From contig NC_030386.2 in assembly GCF_001625215.2 (NCBI RefSeq), positions 22,414,545 through 22,478,544 on the forward strand: 64,000 nucleotides of DNA, in the 5' to 3' direction. Below, one piece after another: positions 1 to 13,887 of the stretch. Numbering within the stretch: position 1 is the first letter of the stretch; each line of letters opens with the position of its first letter. The notes beneath the pieces were generated by a model. The model saw only the letters and a list, made by a program, of their open reading frames with translations. It ran no database searches and was not told where the DNA came from. This stretch comes from Daucus carota subsp. sativus (lineage: Eukaryota; Streptophyta; Magnoliopsida; Apiales; Apiaceae). Position numbers and translations under genes: made by a program.

Positions 1-3000
1 CTTTTTATGAATATGAAAATGTCATAAAAATTCTAAAATTACCAATCTTGCTACTAGTACTAGGATTTAGGATAGTGGAGCAAGACACTGAATCCTAAAC
101 TTGCCCCGTGTCAGACTATGCTGTCAGCTTTGAAAATTAAAATTTTGGGATGTAAAGAAATTCCTAGTAGTGGTCGGTGGGCTACAGTCATGCCAAAATA
201 TTGACTGAGCACCACCAAGCGAAGAATGTTGTAAATATCTGGATTTTGGAGAGGGCGCCAGAACAGAGATTACAGATTAAACAAAATTGTACATGAAGTC
301 CCATCTTTATGATCAGTACTCAGTAGTACAAATAGTTGCATTACCCAGAAAAGAAGTACAAATAATATAGCTTTTGGGCTGTGCTCAATAGGAATGCAAT
401 GTTATATTTTGACAACAGACAAATCTTCCCTACCAGGGTCGGACTTATCTTCACATGTTAATACATAATTATAATTTTTTTACAAGCTATAAGAACTTTT
501 TTAATACATTATATAATTTGTGATACTGAAAGTTGTGTTGAGTAGAGGCATATAATTCTCATGCTTCTGCAGTATTTATATTTATAACCAACACTCATAT
601 ATACATAATAAGTCATGAAATAAAAAAACTCAAATTGTATTAGACTAACCTTCGGTAAGTAAGGAATGCAGCCAAGACCCATTGACTAACCTCGCAAGCA
701 ATCAATATAAAACACAATAATCATGAGCAAAATTTAGCAATATAGTGTTGTGGTGGGACAAAATAAATGTAACAGAACAATAACATCGCCTTCAAGCAAA
801 CCAACCTTAAATATAAAAACAAGAGCTCCGACTACTTTTTTGTGGTAACTAGATAAGGAAGGATCCCTAAGAATTCGCATCAGAAAATTAATTGCAACCT
901 GAAAAAAAAATTAACAGGGAAGGCGTGAAACTCTAATCATTTTATAGTTTGCGATCAAGACAGCTCCCCGCCAATCATTTTGCAATTAATATTAATATAT
1001 AATGTGAAAAAATCCCAAAAGTCATGCTATTGCAAACAGGTTAATGAACAAGCACAGCGCTTAAATTTACTGCTCCTTTATTCTGTAAAAGCGGCAATGG
1101 GTTCTTTGCTTCTACATGTGAAAGTTATTTAAAAGCACAACAAAGCAGATTTTAAGAGTTTGAGGTATCTGAATCTAGAAAAAGGACATTGATCTTCAAT
1201 TTCAATTTTGTACACTGTAGCAAAATGCATATCCCATCGAGCAATATTAATGGCTGGTTCCCCAAGGTGTACCTTGTTAGGATAATTACCACCTCAGGCT
1301 AAGCTTTTACTTTACGTAGTGCATTTCTAGTAGAGGGCTTTTAGCATTAAAAAAAATCCCCTTCCATACATTGACTTAATTACTAATGAACCATCAAAAT
1401 TCTTACCGTGGAGAAATAATCTTCCGATGTTGCAAAAGACGGCCAAAGATCCATAGGTAATTCATCTGTAGACTGAATGTGCTGTCCAGTATCACCAGCT
1501 GCCCAGGTGACTTCACCATTTGACCCTGGCAAGGTCTGTCTCTGTTCATTTCGCTTATGAACATGGGGATCTAAAGCGCCCATTATTCCAATTACCTGTT
1601 AACAGAAAGAATAATGTAACCAACACCATAACCCGAAAAAATGTCAATATAGCTTCATATTACCTTCAACACTTCTCGCCTTGTAGACCATGCTGGTTCA
1701 CCATTCAGCAATTTTAATAGTAAGCCAAGCAACTGAGGATACTCATTATATGGAGTTATGACATAACTGCAAAATTACGTAACCAATAAACTTACAGATT
1801 GAATCTAGTACGTATTCTTTCAGGCAACAGGTTATAACTGTGTTTATCCAACCCAAATATGGTTATAAATATAATTACTTGATGAACAGAACCATATTAA
1901 ACAACCAAAATGATTCTCCAGAATCAATGGCATACCCTGTACTCTGTACCAATTGACCAAGAGTTGCAACTCCCACTTCACGTTTTGTGGCGGCAGGGCC
2001 ATCCGACAATGCTTCAACAATCAATGGCATAAGTTCTGGGACATACCGTCTCATGGCAAAACCACCCTAAAGTAATAAAAGGATGACCATCAGAGGAAAC
2101 AAGGCATCAACAATTATTTTCACAGTTCACACAACACAATATAATGCACAGAATCATGCAACTAAATCTAATGATTCCAAGCACCTATAAAGTATAAACC
2201 AATACAAACATATATATGGAATCAAATCAACTACAGCCAAGAGCTATTACAATTATACAAAATTTTACAATATGCTAAAGTAATTCCAGTTGCTTTCCAT
2301 CTGAAATTATTTTCTTATTAAACACAAGTACAAGAATTACTCTTTAAGTTACTAGCTCTCCCAAAACCTTACGTATAATGTGTTATTTAAATTCATACGT
2401 CATATTAACATAAAAAGCAAAAACACACACCAAAAGAACCAAGTCAGTGTAGTTCTGCATGCCTGTCCACATATATAAGTATAACAAACAAAAGACTCTA
2501 TAAATGTTAAGCAACCCTCGGAACATTAATAAAAATGTAAAGAAAACCATGTAGTCACCTACCACTCTAGCAAGATCCCCAACAGTAACAAGAACTCCAC
2601 AGATAATACCATTATTAGCATTCACGCCGGTCCCTTCACTTAATTTCACCACAAGTGCCTGAAATATGAGTAAACTACAGCGTAAGGAAAGTACTGATGC
2701 ACAAAAACAGAACTGAACATAATATGCAGACCTTATGTATTGGAGCGATGTAGGGGAGAATAAGTTGTTCACAATTCCGAATCAAGCAACCCAACAAGTT
2801 TGCGCTTTCCTCTTTGCATTTGCTATCCGCACTGCGAATATAAAAAAGAGAATTCAATAATGAAGACAGGGTAAGGCGTTGGAATAATCCTTTAGTTACT
2901 ACATACTAAAATTTGTTTAATAGATACAAGGGTACAAAACATTTACACTACCTTTGTTCTAGATATGTTAGCAGCTGGATAAGATGGCGACGAAGAGCTG

Positions 3001-6000
3001 GAAGAACATAAGCTGGATTTTTTCCAGATAACCTACCAGCTACAGATATCGCAAATTCACGAACTACAAAATCCTATGACAAGAAAGCAAAAAGCACTAT
3101 GAACATACATTTTAATAAACAGGACATCTATATTATTTTTGGATGCCAGACTACAACGTAGTTCTTAGCAATCTATGTGATGTAAAAGCCAGGCAGCAAG
3201 CACCACATAGTCATATATGATTGCCATTTTTGCATAGTAAAATACTAAATGATGTATGACAATGAAAAGGTATAGTAGTGTGATTCAGAAGCTTCGGAAG
3301 AATAACTATCCTAGGGTTTCCTAACTCTCAAAGGATAGAAGAACATGGATTAGAACCCATAGAAAAAGAACCCAGTTCCATAATCTCAATAATCAACTCC
3401 CCAATAATTTGGGTATTCAATAATATTACAATAATCATAGTCCTCCTCGATGATATGTGAGTGTTACACTACTTGTATGATCTATGTATAAACAACGCCA
3501 ACTTAAATCAAGAACCTGTCCACGAGTTTGATAATGTGTGTGTGTGTGTATCGAAACTTCACTTGTAAAAAAATATATTTCTACCACATGAATGAGATAT
3601 ATTAAGGTGGTAGAGTTGTTAACATCTTGTCTTTGCCTAGAAATTATATATGTTTCCTTTACAAGCCTCATTTATCTCTTCGTTTCTAGTGTTGCACATG
3701 GTTTAGGTCGATCAACTACTTGAATTTGAAAAATCATAAAAGCAAGACATGACGTTTTGTACTTTATAGGTGGGCCGGTTGCTTTCATCCGCCAGCACTA
3801 TATTGTGTGTGTTTGTGATATCAGATATGTAGCTTAAATGGGCCAAAAGCCCATATGCACCTATTATATCATGTTTGGCAACAAAAAAATTTGGGGTTAT
3901 AAGTTACACACAGCCTACCATTTTTCCTTTTAACTTATCACACATCTTAACAAACAAGATCTTGATCCCTATACCCACAAACTTCGGATGGCCATCAGAT
4001 CACTTCGGTGTGTGCAAGTGCTATCCCGGTCAACCAAACCTCCCCCCCCCCCCCCCCCCCCCCCGGTCCCCGGGCGCACTCATAATGTATATACACATTT
4101 TCTTTTTATTTAACATTACAATATTTAAAAATTATTTACAAATAAAAGATAAAAACAAACTGGCTATAAATAAATCATATCGTAAAATAGTATATAGATT
4201 AATGATATAAATAGATACATATCAGGTAACTTATAAGTGATGATTTACCAAACACCTCAATTAAACTTATAAGTAAAACTATCAGGACACATAAATAAAT
4301 AACTTGCAAGTAAAAGTTACTTGGCAATTATTTCAGATAAGTCCTTGGTAACTTTTTTCAAAAGTTCTCCCAAACAGGCCCACTATTATTGAACTAAAAA
4401 TCTTTTGTAGTTAGTCACCAAATTTTAACAAATTACAGTTAACCTCATATCTAATTAAATATTTTATATATAAGATAATAGTATTTCATACAATAAACTA
4501 TATATTAGCATGATTTTTAATTTATGGCAAATTTAAACATCCAACTCCTTCCTATACTATTTTAATCAAGTTAAAAGTCTTCTATCGTCATCCATCAATT
4601 TTATTTCATCAGTTTATTCAAATTTAAATTCATCGGTATCCCAATATCCAATAAAATAAAATTGATGCCCAATGATTACATACAGAGCTTCAGAAAAATT
4701 ATATAAAAGTGACTTCATGTGACGTTTTCTTGTGACATGAAGGGCTAATTGTTAAGGTAGTGTTATTTTAACCTTTTTTACTTCATATTATGCTAAAAAG
4801 AACCTTTCTCAATTCCTCTTCACATCTACCCACCCATATCTCACTGTAGGAAACCATGGAAAAAAACAAAATAGTGTGGCATAGTTTGGACCAATGAACT
4901 CCATGATCTAGGAAGTTCAAATGACAATGAGCCATTCCACCCTAGATATTAAAATGTAAAATTCAAGTGAAAAAGTACCTCGTCATTTAATGCCGCAAAT
5001 ATAGCAGTCAAGCTATCTGCTTGTGCAAGAAAATCATCAAAACCGCCATTTCCATTTAGAGAAGAGAAAATCGAACGTCGCACAATAACATCAGCATCAG
5101 TCACAGCTGCAATGAGAAGTTTTTCCACGATCTGCTAAAAAAAATCACATCAAATACCAATATATTCATATACTAATTATATTCACATTTAAGCTTATGA
5201 TTCAACTCGCAAGATTTTAAATCATTTTGGACTAGATCTTCACTTACACTACTTTCCAACATTAAAATAGCTTCCGCTCTCAACAACCTACTATCAAAAG
5301 CAATATAAAATTCTTCCCATGTGGGGACTACTGGCTAGGATATCTGATACAATATAAAAGCACTACAAATGCATCTTTTAAAAAAAAATTAAAATGCATT
5401 GCTAACCAGCACAACAAGTCATATACATTCGCAAAATTAAGGATGGAGTCGTGCTAAGATTGATGCTGACCAACTTATGACAACTACAAGCATGCACAAG
5501 TTTAATTTATAGATCAGCTTACCATGGGCTTATTTATTCTTTCACTGGTAAATGTATTATGTATTTAATAATAATTTAAGTTTGAATAAGGCATATAAAA
5601 ATATTTTACATAAAATTTAGCTGTTTCTGGTAGCATGTTACAGTTGAAAAAAGTTTATTATCCTTATATAAAGTTAATTTTTAGTAAGATCTAGAGACAA
5701 TAATGAATTGTAATTGAAATAAAAAATTTATACAAGGATAGATTTATTTTTCCAGTACTATGTAAATAGATACATTGTCGAGAATTACTTGATATACTAA
5801 GCAAGTGTATCAACTACTGTTCCTTGCATATATAAATAAAGAGTTTGTATTTATCATTTAAACTATGATTTTTATATAATATATAATATTTAATTGGGTT
5901 ATCTTATAGGGAGATCATGACTTTATTCGAGACTTTGGAGATCATATATATTCTCCAAGCAGAACATTTCAAATTATAAAATGTTGTCTGCTTGCAAAAA

Positions 6001-8245
6001 CATATATGGCCTCCAATAAAATGGTGTTCTCCGTATAACTTTTCCTTATATCGACGTTCTCTGTACTACATTAATAAAGCCGAAACTTAAATTTGGTTGG
6101 TTCACTAGTAGTGTGGTATGTTAAGTTATAATCATAGGATCTATAAATCAAATAGGCAATAGCCATCAGAGTTTATACTAAAGAATATTCTATATTTTAA
6201 AATGTATATACTAGAAAGGGTTTAAGGTTTGAATCCCGTAAATAACATATAAAAATAAGACATTTATATTATTAGTCTATTCATTGAAATACACACACAC
6301 ACACACACATATGAATGATTAGAAGAAAATAATTAAGACCGTATTTATAGATAATTATTTAATATAAGAAGACCCTTGCAATCACGAGTTATAAAAGCTA
6401 GTATAATACAATACTAAATGGTTTAAAAACTAGGGGTTAGACCAAACAACCTAATCCTAGAATCGCATTAGGCAAAGAATATAACACTAACTTACTAAAC
6501 AAAAATTAGACATTAAAATTAGGAAATCCACAATTTGGGGTCTGCTCGAATCATATGCAAGTTCATGTACAATCCATGTAACCATCCACCAAGCTACTAT
6601 ATTTCTAATCACTGCAGTGTAGCTAAATACTAAAAGTAATCATCCACAGAGCGTATAATGGTCAAACTGTTATCAATCCAAAATTTCATGATCAATACAT
6701 TTTTTCTAACAAACTTAATTAAAATCTAATTAGCATAATAACTAACATTTGAGAAAAAGAAGCTGTTAGAAATATAGTATAATGCAGACGCGATTGAAGA
6801 ACTCGGATTTCATTACAGCTGCAAAAGTCTTAAAGGAGATAGATATTGGTCAAACCATATCCCCAGAACAGATTAGAGAGATTTTATAATCAAACAAAAA
6901 GTTTAAATTTAAAACAGGAATATAACACCTTAACAATTTCCTTATGCACAGACCTCTTCTATAAGACGTCTTCTCTTTCCTCTAGCTCGAATGGACCTGC
7001 CGGGGACATACTGTAAGGGCAACATTTCGGAGAAAGCATTTGATACTGATTTGCAGCAACAAAGAGCAGCATCTTTCCTGGTCTTCCCATCCTCGTCTTC
7101 CAAATATACGACAACAGATTCTCTTGCAAACTCGAGCAGATCATGACCCTAAAATCTAAAAGTTTAGGAGTGAATGAGAAAAAAAAAAATTATCCATCAG
7201 CCAAGTAGAGACCTTACCTTAAAATTAAACCGTGCAAGAGCTTGCAAACCTATTTGCACTAGAGCAGAATTACTAAGCTCGGATATTTGCTGAGTGGTAC
7301 TAGCCACATTTGGTCGATTTGAAGTAATAGATGGCTTAGTCTGGGCATAATGTGATTGTGAAAGAACTGCTGAAATGCATTCCAGCAATTGGGTTTGGAT
7401 AGTAGGCAACAACGAGGGGATGCTGAAAAATAAGATTACATTTTCACGTCATGACCTTGATCCAAGTTATTAGCAATTTATATAACAGATTTCTTTCTAA
7501 TCCTCCAAGATACCTAATAGTTATTTGCTCCAGGGCTTCTACTAGTGTAAAGGATAAACCAGCAGCAAACATAGGATCCAAAAGACTCCGCACATGGGGT
7601 TCCATAGCAGGCCCCATTGCTTTTGCTATGTTTCCAACACATGCCAAAGCTTCAAGTGAGGGTCTACCTCTACGAGGGGCAATCTACAAATTATATACTA
7701 TCAGAAACATTGCTCAAATGGATGGATTATGTAACAGTCCAGAGGTCAACAAGAGACTCATAACTAATGAGAATATTGTGGAAACATACTGCATCACGAA
7801 TGTGAGACATTATTGTCGGCAAATAATTGTAAAGTTCACCATCCAAAGCACCGGCCATCTCCCCAAGAGCAATAAATCCACTGGCACGTTCGGCAGGTAT
7901 TTTAAGAACAGCAAGAATGTGATTCATGCATATCTGAAAGGTGAACAAAACTTGTAAATATACAAAAGGAGGACGCACCAAATATTGTGAGACAATTAAC
8001 AATCTAAGGAGTTGAAAACAGAGAAATGGAAACAAACTGTAAGGTAGTTTGTCACAAAACGATCACGCAGGAAATGTGCAATGCGAGGAAGCAGAGAAGT
8101 TATGCTGAGACGGACGAGTCGATCTCGGTGTTCTAAGTATGTCAGAACAATTTCAGCTACTTCTCGGTACCTTGACATCATGAACTCGCCGGTATTCCTG
8201 TCACATGGAGATTGTGATCGTAACGTTAATGATGGCAATATGACA

Positions 8246-8278
<33 letters not shown>

Positions 8279-8986
8279 AATATCATCAGTTCACCTGATT
8301 AATTATTTTACCCAATATTGAGTTGCAAGCAAAGGCTTTATGCAAAAAATATGGAGTGAGAACCATGTCATAATCAAAGTGCAGACACCGTATCGCCAAA
8401 CAAGTAATCGACTACTATACAGAGAATAGTGAAGCTTACTCTCATCAACCAGTTCAGTTTATCGAGCTTGATGATTTTATTTTTTTTTGCAGTATCAAGG
8501 TGTCTCTGTGAGTTGTGTATTTACAGAGAGGAAAATTAGAATAATTGTCTGTGCAACACTCCAACTATCCATCATAAACTGCCAATCTTAATGGTTAAGA
8601 AATCTTCCGTTCTTAAAGCCCCATTAGCACCATTGCAGCTATTTATTTTGAAGATTTGTTTATATGATACTAACAAAAGGAAGTCACTGGAATTTTACAC
8701 TATGCAACAATTGTTCGAGAAATCCTCCTACTCTTTGTTGAAAGAAAAAAGGCTGTTTCAGTAGTACGCCAAAACCCCACCATAAATGGGTTTGAACTCC
8801 ACAACTACAAAAAATTATATAATTTTTAGTTTTTAAACTACAAAAAAATTCTCGGATTGCTTTCTTCTAATGTCAGTTTTGATTGCTTCATGGTTGCTAG
8901 CATACTACGAATGTTTTTGTTTCTTACGAATCCTCTCAATTGGCATGTTGTTGCATACTAGTTCATAACACATATTGAATTTTCAA

Positions 8987-9081
<95 letters not shown>

Positions 9082-12000
9082 CTATTGTTCCATAGAGAAC
9101 CATCTTATATGGAGTCCTGTGGAGAACCATTTGATTCTACATTAATATTTCACAGATAATTTTAAATTTAATCATAACTTATGCATAAAATTTGATTCTA
9201 ATGTATAATAGTAATCATACATAACATGCACAAACAATTGAACACTAACAACTTAAGTAAAAATTGTGATTTTTTAATTTGGTTATGCTACAGAACCACT
9301 CTGGACAAATATGGTTCTGCAGTAGAACCGGCTGAAATATTATGATTAATTTTCGATGATTTTGTTGGAGTAAGATGATGAAACTTTATTTTTTGATATA
9401 CTAACTAAAAATTTGATGAATAATGTGATTAATACATGTTTTTATGTGTGTATAGAGAGGTGTTCTCTTTGGGCTCTATATAAGGTGGTTCTCCATAGAG
9501 TGTAACCCATATATATGTGTGTGTGTGTGTGTGTTTATAAATATCACATAAAATAGTACATAAAAATTAATTTACTATTCTCATATGTACTTTAGTCTTC
9601 TAATAATAAAGAAAGCTTCCGTAATTTCATTTGTTCTTAATAGCCTTTGATCTTCGTAGACCAAAGACGTTATCTATTTCGTGTAATTGCTATGAATTAA
9701 ATCTTGGTTCACACATTTATTTTATTCTTATACGTTTGTTAGAAATTGAACCTTTGATCTCCATAGTCCACAGTTGTTATGTTGACATCTACGGCCCTGT
9801 TTGTTTCATCTCATGACTGAGTTTTTATAAAACTACTAAACCTTAGTCCACATATTTATTTTATTCTTATACGCTTGTTAGAAACTGAAAATTTGATCTT
9901 CCATAGTCCATAGTTGTTATGTTGACATCTATAGCCTTGTTTGCTTCATCTCATGAGTAAGTTATAAAAACTACTAAGAAATTTACTATCAAAGAGTTTG
10001 TGTAATAAGTAAAAGTGATTTAAAAGCAACTTATAATTTCAATTTTGAAGAGACAAATTATGTACTTGTTTCCATTACTTGTTTTTATTTTTTGAAATTT
10101 AACTTCACTGAGATGTATATATCCCTTTTACATTTACAGGCAAATCATAGTATTTTATTGTTACGTTGCTAATTTTCAATATGTTATAAGATATACTTAT
10201 TACAACAAATTTATCCAAATTCAAATAATAAATTTTACTTGCAAGTGATAAAATACTTGTAATTGAGAAGTGACTTCTATCAAGTTAACCCTAATGAGCC
10301 TTTTATTTGTTGTAATTGCTATAAACCGAAGGTTGGTCTCTTAAAATGCTATAACACAAAGATCAGAGTATTTATTAACATCAACTTCTAATCCAACATT
10401 CTATAACCAATTGACTGTAGGATTAAGATCCTCATTGCTAATTATATAGGGCATAATTCAACTACTTAACTAAAAAAAATTCCCATCACAATTTGTTTGC
10501 TTATTATTTCATTAAAAAGAATCCTATAACCTACTAGAATTTGAATTCTGCATTCTATAATACCTACTTCATAGTTCATATTATGATAAACAATATAACA
10601 CAATTTCGGAAACATTTAGAAAACCAAAAATGAAATCTAATGAAAACAAAGATGAAACAAATATACAAATATATCTTTTATAAACATACTTTCAATTTTA
10701 TGATAAAAGAGTATATAAACATGTCAAATTTTCTTTCACCTAAAATTCATATACTTATAAAATTACAATTTCTTTACAAACGACATTATTGCAAAAGTTA
10801 ACTTTATCATATTTTTAAACTTGACATTTTCAGTAAAATCACATCCAATGAGAATGTACATGATAATATATGGTCAAACTAATTTACTGAAGTTATTAAT
10901 ATCCAACATCTATAAAATTAATTCTATAGAGTTTACAATAAATTAAAAAATTCAAACTTAGACGGTCTCTAACGTACAATAGTGTTAATAAATATTCACA
11001 GAAAAGAAAACAGACACCTTTAACGTGTGACCCAAAAAAACATGAAAGATAATATACTAACCAACCTTAGTAACTCCCCCACAGCAAGTAAAGAACCATG
11101 TATGCTGTGAACAGGAGCATTTTTACCCAATCCATCTTGGGTAGCTTCAAACATGCGGTAGTACCTGTAAAATTACATTAGAATTCAGATTAAATAGCCA
11201 AGAGCAAACTACAAATGCAAAGTTTGTTTTTTCAGAACATATAATTAATCTTCTGACATGAAAAAAAATTAATTCATCTTGTGTAGCGTTAACTAACATT
11301 CATAGCAAAAAAGATATAAATTTAATAGCTAAGGGCCAATGACACACTGATGTGTCTATTTGCAGAGCATGGGATTAATCTTCAGAAGATGCAAATAACT
11401 ATGACGCGTGTACCAAGAGTCTGCACCCGAAATTTCCGAACTACACATACTAGGGCAGAAGTATCTAAATTTAATAACCAATCATTGAAATATTTTGGCA
11501 GAAGGCCCAGAAATACATGTAAGTACTCAGATTTCTTCACCAGAACTTGTCAAATCTAATTACATCTGTACATGTGGCAGCGGAACTAAGGCACAAAAAT
11601 TTCCATTAGGAATATATAGCTATAGTATTAAACCACTTCAGAGAATTGCTTCCAGTAGATTACTCATTATATAAACACTTAACACCTATGCTGGCTCTCA
11701 TCCTTTATAGGAAAAATGCCAAAACTTAATAGCAAAAGTAAGTAAAGTATATTAATTTTTAACTACGTATTGAATCCAATATTGTTGAAACATAAGTGTA
11801 CACCACAGTCCTTATAGAAATTTTAATCATTGAGAATATATGCTTGTCCGCCCCCCAAAGATGACACAGTTTGAAGACTAAAAAGTAAAACCATCCAATT
11901 TTAAGGCACATAAGCTCCTACCACAGTACACGCCAACGTGTCTCCCGCTTTTCAATAACACGTAGACAAGCACGCAATGCCTCCACAGCCCGTTCTCGAA

Positions 12001-13887
12001 CAGCCAATGTTGGGTCCCTCAGTGCAACCCATATAGCATCCACAAAATCAGCTACATGAACATTAAACACTGTTGACGCATTCTCAGCCATTTCCTGTAG
12101 CATGAAAGAAAAGAGGCTTATCTGTGAGATAACATATCAACTATCAGCCAATAAATACTTCCTAACAAAACCAAATCATCTAGAAAGCAACAAAATTCAC
12201 AGAATATTTATGTGCCTTAACTAAGAAGTTGTTTACAACAGACCGCAATTATACGACAATTGTGTGCAAGAATGCAAGATATTTGGAATTTAAATATAAA
12301 AGAAACCTACATGCCAGATAAACAAATAAGATGCGGGCCACAAGGCACTTACTTTTAAGATTAAAACAGCAGCAAAACGACGGTACTCAACTCGTTCTCC
12401 ACGAAGCCACTCCAGCGCAATTTTTACCTAGGAAATAAAGACAATAATCATAATTTATACCATCAAATAAATACCCAAAATTGTTTAAGAAGTATTACTG
12501 GGAGGGACGGAAAGAGTTCACACCTGATGCTCATCCTCAGCTGCTGTCATTGCACCACCAGCTCTGGCTAAATGGCCAAGAACTGTACTCGCTAGGATTA
12601 ATATTTCAGGGTCACGCTTAGACTCGAATACAGTTCTTATGTAGTTAGAAAACTTTGAAACCTTCGAGGCATTCTCACCAAGTTTCAAATCTATTAATTC
12701 ATCAATAGCTCTTAAAGCCCCCAAATTCTCACTGACATCATTGCTTTCTAAAAGACTAGTTAATCTCTCATACAATTGGTCCATAAAACGAAAGAAAGCC
12801 TCCCCACTAAGATCATGAGCTTCTTCCTCCACATGTTTTCTTAAAGCTAATGTAGCACCATCCTGAGGATCAGTAAAAATATAAATCATATATCTAGATA
12901 AGCAATTACAGGTACTCATAGATTCACCAATATTTTGACATACAATTTCTTCTGTTTATATATACTATAAAGCCTAATCTTCTTTTTATTTTTCCTGATA
13001 GGTTGGGTACGAGAATCTAAGTAATCGCTCATTCATGATCAAACAAAGGGGATAACAGGCCCCGAGAGATTGATTAAAAAGAAAGCCTAAACATTTTAAC
13101 ATGCTACCCATATAAGTAGGATAAAGCTAATAGGATAATGGAGTAATTACTTGAGAAAAAAACCTAAACTATGTATTAAATAACCTGAAAGGCGCTGAAC
13201 GACAATCAGCTTTGAGGGACTGTTTGGATCGTTCATTGGAATGGGAATGGGGTTTGATGGAAATGGGAATAATACAAAATCCCAAGGTGTAGTTAGGGAA
13301 TGATTTACCTGTCTAATGGGAACTAAATTGCTAATCAAACACTAAAACACAGGATAAAGGTTCCATTCCTGTTACCAGGCTCATTAAGCATGGACCAAAC
13401 GCCCCCTAATTATTAATGGGACAAAGACATCGCATATATTAAACAAAACAAACCGAGCACTGAGAACTTGATGATCCAGGTCTTATTCCACATTTAATAA
13501 ATCAATCATGTGCACCTACTCAAATTAATATCCCTTGGATAATATTGACCTCTTTTCATTAACAACACTATTTAACTAAAAATTGATGATATATCTTGCA
13601 ACAGAACATAGCAACAAAGAAAACAGAAAACTGAAGCAACCACAACACAGAAGCCTAATTTCGAATGTAAACAATTCCGATAACTTCCGATACCACAGAA
13701 CTCAAAAAAGAAGCAACAGAACATACGAAATCACACTCGTACTCAACATACACAAAACTTGCATACTTACTTGAGGATTGGCTCTAGTGCAAAGATCATT
13801 CAGAACTCTATTGAGCGCGTCCACGTTTCCGGCGCCGGCAGCGGCCGCCGGAGCAAAGAAACGGTGCGATTGAACGGCGGTTGTCAT
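1..13887 (-). CDS. TOR: Target of rapamycin (TOR) kinase, N-terminal 900 residues, 19 exons, continues off left edge
   Basis: TOR is the PI3K-like Ser/Thr kinase that couples nutrient and energy status to growth. This part is the N-terminal HEAT-repeat solenoid that binds RAPTOR; FAT, FRB and kinase domains lie beyond the window. Exons in transcript order: 13887-13771, 12862-12524, 12427-12353, 12094-11922, 11164-11066, 8197-8038, 7933-7790, 7683-7514, 7422-7218, 7148-6954, 5131-4979, 3073-2952, 2831-2732, 2658-2563, 2066-1936, 1766-1664, 1595-1407, 898-806, 685-650. They total 2700 nt, exactly 900 codons, all with GT/AG borders and consistent phase. Recognisable conserved stretches include [46 protein letters not shown] and [11 protein letters not shown]. 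Start ATG at 13887 precedes QSHRFFAP as in other plant TORs. Exon 19 is only 36 nt. Introns 5, 10 and 11 are 1.8-2.9 kb and contain repeats. The last intron is still open at base 1. Confidence 0.96.
3862..4385. repeat. Possible MITE with a 23-C homopolymer, TOR intron 11
   Basis: Inside the long intron between exons 11 and 12. The left edge (GTTTGGCAAC) and right edge (CTCCCAAACAGGCCC, reverse complement GGGCCTGTTTGGGAG) loosely match in inverted orientation, as in hAT-derived MITEs. A run of 23 C lies at 4042-4064. The inverted match is imperfect and no target duplication was confirmed. The homopolymer is also a place where the assembly may be unreliable. Confidence 0.3.
8247..8275. repeat. 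(CA)n microsatellite, TOR intron 5
   Basis: About 14 uninterrupted CA units, 50 bp upstream (in gene orientation) of the exon 6 acceptor at 8197. It reads as GT repeats on the transcribed strand, close to the branch-point region. Another short (AC)n lies at about 6291-6309 in intron 10. Confidence 0.9.
8984..9078. repeat. Compound (AT)n(GT)n(AT)n microsatellite, TOR intron 5
   Basis: An AT run, then more than 30 GT units, then AT again, directly abutting the left terminal inverted repeat of the adjacent MITE. A shorter (AT)n(GT)n tract abuts the MITE's right end at about 9511-9532. Matching microsatellites on both flanks suggest insertion into, or repeated slippage around, a TA-rich target. 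Confidence 0.9.
9081..9510. mobile_element. Non-autonomous TIR element (MITE), about 430 bp, TOR intron 5
   Basis: The left end reads CATAGAGAACCATCTTATAT and the right end, reverse-complemented, reads CTATGGAGAACCACCTTATA, so both termini form a 35-40 bp inverted repeat with a few mismatches. The interior is AT-rich with short GGTTCT motifs and no ORF. TA-rich microsatellites flank both ends, consistent with a TA target preference, but the exact target duplication is hidden by the repeats. Superfamily not determined. Confidence 0.65.
9709..9978. repeat. Diverged tandem duplication, unit about 140 bp, TOR intron 5
   Basis: Two adjacent copies (about 9709-9842 and 9850-9978) share TTTATTTTATTCTTATACG, then GTTATGTTGACATCTA, then GTTTG(T/C)TTCATCTCATGA. 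The divergence suggests an old event. No coding potential. Confidence 0.75.
13215..13407. mobile_element. Probable hAT-like MITE, TOR intron 1
   Basis: About 190 bp. The left terminus starts AGGGACTGTTTGGATCGTTC; the right terminus, reverse-complemented, starts AGGGGGCGTTTGGTCCATGC. CATTGGAATGGG and CCATTCCTGTTACCA are inverted counterparts further in. CTGTTTGG-type ends are common in small hAT-derived plant MITEs. No clear 8-bp target duplication could be picked out. Confidence 0.5.

Noticed and set aside
4042..4064. C23 homopolymer considered as telomeric or regulatory DNA
   Set aside because: Simple homopolymer in a TOR intron, near a possible MITE edge; no repeat unit or motif around it supports a function.
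7451..7957. 168-codon plus-strand ORF over TOR exons 7-8
   Set aside because: It is the antisense of conserved TOR coding exons and has no family resemblance; the open frame is a by-product of TOR codon constraint.
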